From Camellia lanceoleosa (taxonomy: Eukaryota; Streptophyta; Magnoliopsida; Ericales; Theaceae), in assembly GCA_025200525.1 (NCBI GenBank), contig CM045758.1:4770580-4834579 (forward strand): a stretch of DNA of 64,000 nt, in the 5' to 3' direction. Both the position numbers and the translations under genes were made by a program. The notes under the pieces were generated by a model that saw only the letters and a program-made list of their open reading frames with translations, was not told where the DNA came from and ran no database searches. Shown here one piece after another: positions 1-10,252 of this stretch (within the stretch, counting starts at the first letter, position 1; each line of letters opens with the position of its first letter).

Positions 1-333
1 AAGCAATTTAAAAAATTTTAGACACACCTAACATAAATGCACTTACAAAGTATAATTTTTGTGAATTTTTTTTAAAAAAAATTCACTAAATACCAAAAAT
101 ACAAAAAAAAAATGATAATTCAGTACATTTTTGTATTTTTGTATATTTATTAATTTTTTAAAATATTTTTTAACAAATATTTTACTTTTTAGACACATCT
201 AAGTAAGATGCATTTAAAAAAGTAAAAAAAAATACTTAAAATTTTAAAAATATTCACTAAAAAAAAAACACACAAAAAAAAAAACACTCAATTTTTCAAA
301 AAACTAAATTAAAAAAACTCAAATCAAACACAC
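1..333. mobile_element. MITE-like repeat copy 1 (left end outside window)
   Basis: This AT-rich stretch matches 2119-2507 over most of its length. Both share a block beginning GACACACCTAACAT/GACATACCTAACAT, a central ACACATCTAAGTAA block and a right end close to AACTCAAATCAAACACAC. The left terminus is missing, so this copy runs into the window edge. There is no coding capacity. The terminal inverted repeat is inferred from the complete copy. Confidence 0.5.
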
Positions 334-1681
334 TGACTAGTCTCTTCATTTTATCATTCAAATTAGAATAAACTTAAATAAGGATTATTTATTTTTATTT
401 TTTTAAGGATTACTTGTTAAATAGGCAAATTCTTGATGAATGCCTAAAAATGAATAATTATGTTGACTTATTATAAATAAATTTTGCTTTCTTTTAATGT
501 TTTGTTGAGATTCATTTCAAATTTATTTGGATACATGTATTGAAAGGTGGATACATTTCAAAGTTCATGTATTTTCTTTCTAACTAAGGCATGTATGAAT
601 TAATTATTAATTCATGTATTCGAAGTATTTTTTTTTTTAATTCATTTATTAGGAGGTTCATTCCCTCATTATTTATGTCTTTATTATTTGAGAATGGTAT
701 ACAAACATGGCTCATTTGTAATTGATGAGATATACATATATATATATATATATATAATGTAGAGAAAGTATGAAATACACTTATAACTTTCTATTTGAAT
801 TAGTAAAATAATATTGTCCGTGGACAAACTTCAAACACAAAGAATCATATAAATTTAAACTAATTTAGTTATAAGATTGATTATATTTTATTATGAATTT
901 AGTTACGAAATTAGATTTAGAAAGAGAAATTGATCAAAAAATAATAATTTATGTCTCATTTTTTTATTTTTTTAAAAATCTTCATCAAAATGTATGATCC
1001 AAACATAATTTTAGTTTTTTTTGCTACAATGTGTGTAGAGGGAACACAGTGTTTAGGTGAGCGAGTGCGCACTGGATTATCGGTCAATAACCTCCAGCTG
1101 AAAAGAAAAAGGACACAGCTCGGGCCTGCACTTTACGACACGTGGAGTACAATTATTGTTTTGAAACCTGCTACTTTTGTGGACCCTACTATGATCTGTG
1201 ATTGTAGTCAAAATTCGATTATCATGTATAACCACCATCACTTGTTTGCCATAAAAAATGTTAGTATATAAATTAATAAATATTATAAAATTTTCTTATT
1301 AATTGATATGATTATGTAATAAGAAAATTTTAAAATCTAAAATATGACTCAGTTTAATAATATAATATGTGCCATTTTTAATAAAGTATCAGCTATACCA
1401 GTGAATAAATTTTATTTATTTTATATCATTCATTTTTTTTTTCATGTGAAAATTACTTTCTTTTTTTTTTTTTTTTTTTTTTTTAAATATGTGACTCGAT
1501 TCATGAGTTGAGATTACATGTACTCTCTAATACAATACTTTATTTTCTTCTTAAATTTTATTGATTGATAAAAGCAATAATGTTAGGAGAATTTTTGTAT
1601 AAAAATATTAAGATCATCACATTAGAGTATTAATTTAGAGCATTTCATTGTTAATTTTGATAAACTTTTACGGTACTGCTA
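334..1681. other. AT-rich intergenic DNA, no gene supported
   Basis: The stretch is mostly homopolymer and AT-rich. It contains a (TA)n run near 731-757 and a poly-T tract near 1460-1484. A less AT-rich island at about 1030-1200 includes a G-box-like CACGTG at 1139-1144. The island lies in a 106-codon open frame (951-1271) that has no recognisable domain and a low-complexity start, so it is not called as a gene. Confidence 0.5.
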
Positions 1682-1820
1682 CGTAGTTCGAATATCACGG
1701 CTCGAATGGCTCAAAAATAATCTCTTACCGGTAAGAGATTATTTTCATAGACAAAAAAATAATCTCTTACCGGTAAGAGATTATTTTCGAGCCATTCGTG
1801 CCACACTTTTTCGAGTTACG
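1682..1820. mobile_element. Short MITE built from two 32-bp perfect palindromes
   Basis: The outer ends form an inverted repeat (CGTAGTTCG at the left, CGAGTTACG at the right, then GGCTCGAATGGCTC against GAGCCATTCGTGCC). Inside are two identical 32-bp perfect palindromes, 1714-1745 and 1756-1787, centred on TCTTACCGGTAAGA. The whole 139 bp can fold as one long hairpin or as two cruciforms. There is no coding capacity. I find no certain target duplication and do not assign a superfamily. Confidence 0.75.
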
Positions 1821-2118
1821 AGGAATTTTCTAAACTTTTATGTCAATACTTGCACTGGTGATGGTGAGGGCGTTGGTGAGTAACGGTGGTGATGCCAGAA
1901 TTTTTTAGTTAACAAAGAAATTTAAGGCATTTAAATTTTAATATTTGTGCATGAATTTATTTATCTATTTATTTATTTTTATTATATTGTTGAGATATTT
2001 TCATGTTTTTGTAATAAATTCTTATCATTAGGGGGTCGTGGCAAAAATTCCTTTACAATTATGAAAAATACTACACAAATAAAAAAAAATTCTTTACATA
2101 AAAAAAATTATCACTTTG

Positions 2119-2507
2119 CTTAATTTGAGTTTTTTAAAAACACTTTTAAGAAAATTCTACTTTCTTGTTTTTCATATTTTTTTGTTTTTACTGATTTTTT
2201 TTTAATTGTTAGACATACCTAACATGAATACACTTAAAAAGTATAATTTTTGAGAAAAAAATCTTTAAATAATTCACTAAATATCAAAAATACTAAAATT
2301 TAGTACATTTTTCTTATTTTTGTGTATAATTTTTTAAAATATTTTTTTACAAATATTTTACTTTTTAGACACATCTAAGTAAAATGCATCTAAGAAAGTA
2401 AAAAAATGCTTAAAATTTTAAAAATATTAACTAAAAACAAAAAAAAACAAAAAACACAAAAATGTAATTTTTAAAAAATTTAATTCAAAAAACTCAAACC
2501 AAACACA
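2119..2507. mobile_element. MITE-like repeat copy 2
   Basis: This is a 389-bp AT-rich element. The left end (GCTTAATTTGAGTTTTTTAA) is an imperfect inverted match to the right end (AAAACTCAAACCAAACACA). It is a second copy of the sequence at 1-333. It is non-coding, and the target duplication is not resolved. Confidence 0.55.
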
Positions 2508-2783
2508 ATAATTACAATTTTTCTTACAAACTGATGTGATATTGAGTGGTTAAACTTTTTTAAATTGTTCAAAAAAAAGACTTTAGAATGCAAAATGAAA
2601 ATTATTAATATAATAGATGCCACATTTGCAAATAAAATTCATACTTTTTTAAAAAAAAAATTTAAATATAGATAGCATTACTCTAAAATTATTACTATAT
2701 TGTCATTGTGAATTTGTGATTGATGACCTTCTTGTGAGTAGTTGAATAGTATCCGAACGCGTTGAATGGTGGTTGTTTTGTTA

Positions 2784-3010
2784 GGCTTTGTTTGGAAATC
2801 TTCTCTTTTAGTTAAAAAATTAAAAAATTACTAAATTAATTAAAAAGTTAATAATTTATATTAAAAAGTCAAAAATTTTATTTTCTCTTTATTTTTTACA
2901 CATCTTTTCGTAAAAAGTTAAAAAATCATCCCAACTATACTAGTTTTTTTAACTCATATTTTAACTAAATAATTATAAAATTATTAAATTAACATGTTTT
3001 CAAACAAGGC
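2784..3010. mobile_element. Small MITE with GGCTTTGTTTGGAAA termini
   Basis: The left end GGCTTTGTTTGGAAA is an imperfect inverted repeat of the right end TTTTCAAACAAGGC, about 227 bp apart, around an AT-rich core. GGCCTTGTTTGG-type termini are common in plant hAT or PIF-like MITEs. The superfamily is uncertain because no target duplication is evident. Confidence 0.5.
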
Positions 3011-3192
3011 TTTAGTAAAAAAAAAAATCAGCTAGTGTTGAAGGGAATTCAACAATTTCTATTTTTAGAGGAATCTATAAATTAAGCTATTTAAGGGTAC
3101 ATAATATATATCCACCTTAGTACATTTGATTTGTACAAATTTGACTACATTTAATAGTCAATAAAGCATGAGTTATACTTCTGTGACATGAT

Positions 3193-3822
3193 TATTGGAG
3201 TTATCTCTGTATTGGAGTATGTGATCTAATTAGTTTATTAAAAAAATTTAATTTAATTTGATATTAATTATAATATATTTTTATATATTATATCTAATTT
3301 ATGAAAATTCAATTTAATTTGATAATAACTAAGATTTTGATAAAAACAAGCCAAGTGTTAACAATCTATATATAAATATTGTTTTTTCTTTCTCGGCATA
3401 TATAGCAGCAGCAGCTACTAATTGATTTTGGTGAGATAGGACTTGGGTAATCAATTCGGTGGACTTTGCTGTGGAGCAGCAGTTTGTTTATCTCTGATTT
3501 GAAATTGGTTTGAGTTATTATTTTGGATCTTTAATTTAGTTTCAAAGATTTTTGTTCATTTTTTTGGTGAGGTTTTTTTCATGTTTATTTATGATTATTT
3601 GGAATTCACCTAAGGGTGATTTTGTGAGATCATTCGTGTCTCGTTTGTGATCGTTTGGAAACTGTTTGGTTGATAGTGAAATTGGATTTCAATCCCGTGG
3701 ATGTGCCTCACATTGAGGGAACCACGTAAAATTATTGTGTTGCTTTTTATTTAATTTTTTTGCATTAATTTTTATTCTCATTGATTAATTTACTTATGGG
3801 GAATCATATATTTTCCCTAACA
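3193..3822 (+). repeat. 5' LTR of the copia element
   Basis: This LTR of about 630 bp begins TATTGGAG (the 3' LTR begins TGTTGAG, so the initial TG has mutated) and ends TTCCCTAACA, directly followed by the primer-binding site. It aligns along its length with 11953-12589, with many substitutions and small indels, so the insertion is old. Confidence 0.9.
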
Positions 3823-3869
3823 ACTAATATCAGAGCTTACGATTTATTTAGGTTTATTTGTGTAAATCA

Positions 3870-4700
3870 ATGGAGGGAAATGTGGGTCGCATTTCTAGCT
3901 TCAATGGAAGCAATTGGATAACTTGAAAAACTAAAATGGAGGACCTATTATTTTGTAAAGATTTGTATGGGCCTATTGAGGGTGACAGTGGCAAACCCGA
4001 TGATATGACAAATGATGAATGGAAGAGGCTTAATCGAAAAGCCATTGGTGTTATCCGTCAATGGATTGATGACAGTGTGCTTCATCATGTTGCTACTGAA
4101 TCTTTTGCACATGATTTATGAAAAAAAATTAGAAGGTCTTTATGATAGAAAATCAGCCACAAATAAAGTTTTTTTATTTCGTAAGTTGGTTAATTTAAAA
4201 TCTAAAGAGGGCAGTCCTATTCTAGAACATCTGAATGAAATAAAGAGTATTTTTAACCAACTTGCTTTTATGAAAATTGTTTTTGATGATGAGTTGTAGG
4301 TTTTGATGCTACTTAGTTATTTGCTCGAAAGTTGGGAGACTTTGGCTGTGATAGTTAATAATTCGGCGCCCGATAGAGTTGTCACAATGGGCCAAGTCAC
4401 TAGTAACTTGTTGAATGAAGAAACTAAAAGAAAATCAGCGGGTTCCTATCATTTGGAAGCATTTGTTGTGAGAGGCCGAAGCAAAACAAGGGGGGAGGAG
4501 TAAGACTCCTTATGGTCGTGATCAAAGTCGTGACAAATCAAAAGATTGTTCTTTTTCAAAGAAAGACATTGAGTACTATTATTGCCATGAGAAATGGCAC
4601 ATGAAGCGAGAATGCCGAAAGCTCAAGAACAAGGAGAAAGTGCGTGACAAAAGTATGGATAAAAAGAAAGAAGACACAACAGTAGTTACTACCAATGGTG
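3870..4700 (+). pseudogene. copia gag remnant (nucleocapsid)
   Basis: This is the capsid-nucleocapsid part of the copia polyprotein, which would package element RNA. The start MEGNVGRISSFNGSNW follows the primer-binding site as expected. The frame is broken by a TGA at 3924-3926 (codon 19), another stop at 4119-4121, a frameshift near 4115, further stops at 4297-4299 and 4501-4503, and a final shift. A CCHC zinc-knuckle remnant (YYYCHEKWHMKREC) lies near 4573-4614; its first cysteine is replaced by tyrosine. A degraded copia gag is secure from its order relative to protease and integrase. Confidence 0.85.
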
Positions 4701-4758
4701 ATCTCATAGTCGTTTGTGAAGATGATTGTATCAATTTTGTGGGCCAAGAGAGCAATTA

Positions 4759-4788
4759 GGTGATTGATTCTGGTGCTTCTTTTCATGT
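4759..4788 (+). pseudogene. copia aspartic protease motif, interrupted
   Basis: The frame reads VIDSGASFH, the D-S/T-G active-site motif of retroelement aspartic protease, just after a stop codon (TAG at 4758-4760 region). Immediately after it the coding sequence is split by the solo LTR inserted at 4789. The protease continues at 5874 and runs into the frame at 5932 without loss of coding sequence other than the duplicated CATGT. Confidence 0.8.
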
Positions 4789-5868
4789 TGTTAGGTTTTT
4801 ATTGTTGGCAACCCCGTTTGACAAAACTCCTTTGAGTTGTAATTTTATTCGCATTTTTATTTCAGTGAGGCTATGAGTTTATTATATGCAAATCCAAACC
4901 CGAATCGTGCCATGTAGAGAAGTTTGTGATGTTAACGCTTTCAAGATTGCCACTTCGCTGATTAGTCGGTGCCGGTCATTTCATGGCAAAGCAAAATGCA
5001 AAATTGCATTAAAATTTGCATCTCTGCCATGGGCCGCTCGAGCCAAGAATATCTCGCTCGAGCGAAGGTTTGCTCGCTCGATCCAAGGAATGCTCGCTTG
5101 AGCGAAGGATTGCGTCCATACAAAAACCTGAAAGAAGTGATCGGTCGCTCGAGCTAAGGATCCGTCGCTCGAGCCAAGGCACTAGTAGAAATCATGAAAA
5201 TTACTCTCCTCGCTCGAGCCAGGAAAGCTTCGCTCGAGCGAGCCTCAGAATCCGGATTTCTCAAGGAGTTTGTTTTCTTCCCAATCTTGGATTACTTTTG
5301 GTTCTCTATAAATACTTGGTTTTCTCCCAAAACTAAGTAGATTGATTGAAATCCTCCAGATCTTCTTTTTGGTTCTTAAAGGTTTATATCTGGGGATATT
5401 TTGTTATTTTTCTTTGATGTTTTATTGAGTATTCAACTCATGGTTTAAAGAGAGTACATCAAAGGTTTGTTTGTTATACACAAAAGAGAGAGTTGTTCTT
5501 CAGTTGTGAATTCTGAAGAATTCGAGCCTAAAGCTTTGGAGGGAATCCGGAGTGGCTCATCAGAAAGACAATTCCGTGCTGAAGATGGGGTTGGAAGAGG
5601 CACATAGAGGTTGGTTCAATTAGGCATTGTGAATTCACTAGATAATTGAGAGTGATACCTGTGTAATTCCTTTATATCTTCTTAGTGGATTGTTCTTGTG
5701 GCTGTTGCCCGTGGTTTTTTAATCACAATTGGAAGGTGTCCAATTGTGGTTTTTCCACGTAAAATCTTTGTGTCTCTTTCTCTTGATTGTTTGATTGGGA
5801 TTGTTATATTCTGCTTAAAATTGATACATAATCACAAATCAACATCTAGGTGTTTTCTAGTTTTTTCA
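4789..5868 (+). mobile_element. copia-type solo LTR inside the copia protease
   Basis: This 1080-bp insert begins TGTTAGG and ends TTTTTTCA. It is flanked by a perfect 5-bp duplication CATGT (4784-4788 and 5869-5873) and has no internal coding region, which makes it a solo LTR. A TATA box TATAAATA lies at 5307-5314. The 3' part carries phrases typical of plant copia LTRs (TTTTTCCACGTAAAATCTT near 5750). About eight copies of a CGCTCGAGC(G/C)AAG motif lie at 5036-5240, upstream of the TATA box. Confidence 0.9.
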
Positions 5869-5873
5869 CATGT

Positions 5874-7100
5874 GACTTCTTGAGTTGATTTCTTCATTAC
5901 CTACACCAAAGGAAATTATGGTTCTGTTCGAATGGGTAATAAAGGTTTGTCTAAGATTATTGGCATGGGTGATGTTTGCTTGGAAACAAATTTGGGCTAC
6001 AAGTTGTTGCTTAAAGATGTGAGGCATGTTCCTGACATTTGCCTCAATTTGATCACTATCGGGAAGTTAGATGATGAAGGTTTCAACAATAAATTTGGTG
6101 ATGGAATATGGAAGCTCACAAAGGGTTCTTTGGTGGTGGCTAAGTGCAAGAAAACTCATACACTTTATTCGATGCAAAGAAAAATTTGTAAAGGTATTGT
6201 CAATGCACTTGAAGATGATATTTCTATCGAATTGTGGCACAAGCAGCTTAGTCATATGAGTGAAAAGGGGCTACAAGTTTTGTTTAAAAAAGAGCTTCTA
6301 CCCAGTTTGAAAGGTACATATCTTAAAATTTGTGTTGATTGTTTGGCAGGTAAACAATATAAAGTTTCTTTTCATAAAAATGTTGTTTCTCGAAAAGAAA
6401 ATGTTTTGGAGTTGATTCATTCAGATGTTTGTGGTCCTTTGAAAGTTAAAACACATAGTGGTGCATTTTATTTTGTTATTTTCATTGATGATTATTCAAG
6501 GAAAGTTTGGACTTTTATACTAAAAACTAAAGATCAAGTTCTAGAAGTATTTAAACATTTTCAGGCCATGGTTGAAAGAGAAACAGGGCAAAAATTAAAG
6601 TGCATCCGATCAGACAATGGTGGTGAATACATTGGGCCATTTGATGAGTATTGTCGTAGCCAAGGTATTCGGTACCAAAAGACAGTTAAGAAAACTCCTC
6701 AATAAAATGGTATTGCCGACAGGATGAACCGCACAATTGTGGAAAAAACAAGGTGTTTGCTTTCACAAGCTAAATTGCCAAGATCTTTTTGGGGTAAGGC
6801 AATGAAGACAGCGGTTGACGTAATTAATTTGTCTCTTTCCTATCCTTTGAATGGTAATATTCCTGAAGGAGTTTGGACTGGCAAATATGTATCCTATGAG
6901 TACTTGAGAGTGTTTGGTTGTCGAGTCTTTGTTCACATTCCAAAGAATGAGAGGTCCAAGCTTGATAGTAAGTCAAGACAATGTATTTTTCTTGGCTATG
7001 AGCGTGATGAATTTGGGTATAGATTGTGAGATCCAGTCGACAAGAAAGTCATTCGAAGTCATGATGTTGTATTTCTTGAAGACCAAACAATTGAAGACTT
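5874..7100 (+). pseudogene. copia protease end and integrase remnant
   Basis: The frame from 5932 contains the copia protease tail (KDVRHVPDICLNLI) and integrase. The HHCC zinc domain is visible as WHKQLSHM followed by CVDCLAGK. Catalytic core residues are present at SDVCGPL, FIDDYSRKVW and DNGGEY. After an in-frame TAA at 6703-6705 the same frame goes on with NRTIVEKTRCLL and a C-terminal FLGYERDEFGYR block, ending at a TGA (7027-7029). The homology goes on past this stop, with a frameshift before 7194. Integrase would insert element cDNA into the genome; this copy is inactive because of the stops. Confidence 0.88.
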
Positions 7101-7193
7101 TGGCAAATGTGATCAATTGGAGCAAAAAACTAGTGATCTCATTGACATGGATCCGTCTGCTTCATCTTTAGTTGATGCTGAAAATGGGGAGAT

Positions 7194-8386
7194 GTGCAGC
7201 CACCTATTGAAGATTTGGAGGATGATGCTAATCCTAATGAAGTTGAGCAAAAAATTGAGGAAGAGTATCCAACTCAAGAACCGCCACCACAACTTGAGTT
7301 GAGAAAATCTACAAGGGACCGACAACCTTCAAGAAAGTATCCTCCAAATGAATTTGTGTTGATTTCCGATCAAGGGGAGCCTAAGAGTTACCAAGAAGCA
7401 ATTGAGCATACAAAGAAAGATGATTGGAAAAAGGCATTGGAAGATGAGATGAATTTCTTACTTGAAAATCACACTTATGATTTAATGAAGTTGCCTAAGA
7501 GGAGGAAAATTCTGAAAAATAAGTGGGTTTTCAAATTGAAGAATGATGGCAAGAATCTGAGGTACAAGGCACGTCTTGTTGTGAAAGGCTTTGGGCAAAA
7601 GAAAGGTATTGACTTTGATGAGATTTTCTCGCTGGTTGTGAAGATGTCTTCTATTCGAGTTGTACTTGGTATGGCTGCAAGTATGAACCTTGAAGTTGAA
7701 TAACTTGATGTGAAGATCACATTTTTTCATGGTGATCTTGAAGAAGAAATTTACATGGAGCAACTAGCAAGTTTTGTGAAAAAAGGGAAAGAGAAATTTG
7801 TTTGCAAATTGAAGAAAAGTTTGTATGGCCTCAAGCAAGCCCCGCGGTAATAGTACAAAAAATTTGACTCTTTCATGATGAATAATGCTTTTTCTAAAAC
7901 CAATTCGGACCATTGTGTGTTTGTGAAAAATTTCCCGATGGTAAATTTATTATTCTTTTGCTTTATGTTGATGACATGTTAATTGTGGGTCAAGATTCTA
8001 TCATGATTAACAAGTTGAAGTTAGAGTTGAGTAAATCTTTTGCTATGAAAGATTTGAGACCGTCAAAGGAAATACTTGGTATGAAAATTGTTCGTGATCG
8101 CAAAAAATGGCTAATTTGGTTGTCTCAAGAAAGATACATTGAGAAAGTTCTTGAGAGGTTTAACATGGATAAAGCAAAGACGGTTGGTTGTCCACTTGCG
8201 GGTCACTTCAAACTTAGTTTGAATCAATGTCTTATAAGTGAGAAAGACAAGGAAGAGATGCTGAAAATTTCTGAAGCTTCAGCGGTTAGTTCTTTGATGT
8301 ACGTCATGGTTTGTACAAAGCCGAATATTGCTCACGCCGTTGGTGTGGTGAGTCATTTTCTCTCTAATCCAAGTAAAGAACATTAG
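7194..8386 (+). pseudogene. copia reverse transcriptase remnant
   Basis: The frames contain the copia RT region: WKKALEDEMNFL, KNKWVFKLK, YKARLVVKGFGQ and, further on, [10 protein letters not shown] and the catalytic YVDDM (around 7966-7980). Stops interrupt it at about 7701, 7848 and 8384-8386. The order after integrase is diagnostic of Ty1/copia, not Ty3/gypsy. It is non-functional. Confidence 0.9.
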
Positions 8387-8847
8387 GCAGCGGTAAAGTG
8401 GATTCTAAGATATCTTCGAGGGACTTCGAAGGTGTGTTTGTGTTTTGGAGATGGTAAGCCAATGCTTGATGGGTTCATAGATTCTGACATGGCCGGTGAT
8501 GTTGATTCTAGGAAATCTACTTCGGGGTATTTGATCACTTTTGCAGGGGGAGTTGTGGCATGGCAATCTAAATTACAAAAATGTGTTGCTCTCTCAACTA
8601 CCGAAAATGAATTTATTGTCATTACGGAAGCTTGCAAAGAAGAGTTATGGTTGAAGAAATTTTTGCAAAAGTTGGGTTTAAAGCAAGAAAGGTATGTGTT
8701 TTATTGTGATAATCAAAATGCTATTCACTTGAGTAAAAATTCTACTTTTCATTCAAGATCGAAATACATTGATGTGAGATACCATTGGATTCGTGATGTG
8801 TTAGATTCGAAATTGTAATAACTCGAAAAGGTTCACACAGATGATAA
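8387..8847 (+). pseudogene. copia RNase H remnant (5' part)
   Basis: The frame beginning upstream of 8432 carries the copia RNase H signatures: GFIDSDMAGDVDSRKSTSGY, WQSKLQKCVALSTTENEF, CDNQNAIHLSKNS and RSKYIDVRYHWIRD. A stop lies at 8816-8818, after which homology continues to HTDDN at 8847, where the reverse solo LTR is inserted. RNase H would degrade the RNA strand during reverse transcription. Confidence 0.9.
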
Positions 8848-10222
8848 TATTATCCCAGGTAGGCAACCCAAGAGGGGGGTGCATTGGGTTATTAAAAATT
8901 TTACAATATTAAAATTAACATAATATTTAGAATTTTAATAAATAAAAAAAAAAACAGAATAATAATTATCAATATAAAATAAGAGAGATAGGAAGAGAAA
9001 ATCAAACACTGAGATTTATAGTGGTTCGGCACGCCAGGCTTACGTCTACTCCCCAAGGAACCTCCTTGAGAATTTCTTTACTATCAATTGAATAAATACA
9101 CCACCAAACTTGTGGATTTGGCACAGGACTTACTCTTAACTATTGAGCCTCACTCAACAATAAATGCCCTACCTTTACAAAATCTCTCACAAAAATAAGG
9201 AATAAGAATAAGTGGTGCTTAAACTCTCTTTTACAATTATTCTTTTACAAAGAGTAGATATGAAAGTGTAAGAATAAAGGCTAAACTTAGATCTGAAAGT
9301 GAAAGAGCAGAATACAATATATTCAAAATTTTTGGAGCTCACAGAAAATTTTCTCTTCAAGTTCTTGGTTTTTTCCACACACAACACTTCTATTTATACA
9401 CAAAAATATACCCGTTGGACGCTCCTTGCTAACATGGCTTACATAAGCACGCTGCTGATGTCATGGCTTACATAAGCACGTTGCTAACGTCATGACTTAT
9501 ATATTAAATATTCAACAAATGTTAATGATTAAAAAGATAAAAGTAAAACTAATTTTTTTCTTTTCTTTTTTTTTTGTTTTTTCAAACATGGAGCCACCGT
9601 TTTTATAGACAATTTAATGCAAAGTTCACAAATTTCAATCAAGTAAATGATTTGCTCCATCTTGTTTTATTATAATATATAACTCCATTTTTTATAATAT
9701 GATATAATCAATGTAGTGTAAAAAATTTCATTACTCACGTGATGTATTCTATTTATATTATATGCATTCTATATAATATTTTAATCAAATATTTGTATAT
9801 ATAGTAAAATCCCTTTAAGTAATATTTATAATAGATCTGATCATATATATTATTTTTCTGTATATGTTGTAGAGATTTTAAATTAAATATGACCTTCCAC
9901 TCCATTTGGATATATCATTTTTGTCAAAAGAAGACAACTTATCAATATCACATTTGTCAAGATAATACAACCAATCAATCAATTTTGTCAAAATAATATA
10001 ATTAATCAATTTTAATTTTGTCAAAAAGTGAACAGTGTTCAGCCTAAATTTTCAAAAAGTGAATAGTAGAGTTTTCAAAAATATTTTTATTTAAATAATA
10101 TTTAACAAATATATATATTTTAAACAGATAATATTTTGTGTCAAATAATATGTATATTAAAAAATTTAAATTTTTACGAATAATATTTTAGACATCATCA
10201 AAATTAAATAATATGATTAACA
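8848..10222 (-). mobile_element. Reverse-oriented copia-type solo LTR
   Basis: This 1375-bp insert is flanked by GATAA (8843-8847 and 10223-10227). On the minus strand it starts TGTTAATC and ends GGGATAATA (the expected terminal CA has become TA). A minus-strand TATA box, TATAAATA, lies at 9391-9398. The minus-strand U5 carries GAACCACTATAAATC after an ACGTAAGCC block, and near the end an ACCCCCCTCTTGGGTTGCC block, both common at the 3' end of plant copia LTRs. There is no coding content. Removing it restores a continuous copia RNase H reading across the junction. Confidence 0.8.
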
Positions 10223-10252
10223 GATAATATTTCAGATATGTTGACAAAAACT
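10223..10252 (+). pseudogene. copia RNase H remnant (middle fragment)
   Basis: These 30 bp of copia RNase H are stranded between two insertions. They read DNISDMLTKT, continuing the HTDDN left at 8847. The right edge ACT (10250-10252) is the 3-bp target site duplicated by the CACTA insertion. Confidence 0.85.

Noticed and set aside
951..1271. 106-codon open frame
   Set aside because: The start is low-complexity (Phe/Ile-rich). There is no recognisable domain, homologous copy or splice context.
8843..10231. 9-bp duplication GATAATATT, suggesting a Mutator insertion
   Set aside because: A 5-bp GATAA duplication with the insert ending in CA, a minus-strand TATA box and copia LTR phrases fits a solo LTR better. 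The extra four matching bases are a coincidence at the LTR end.
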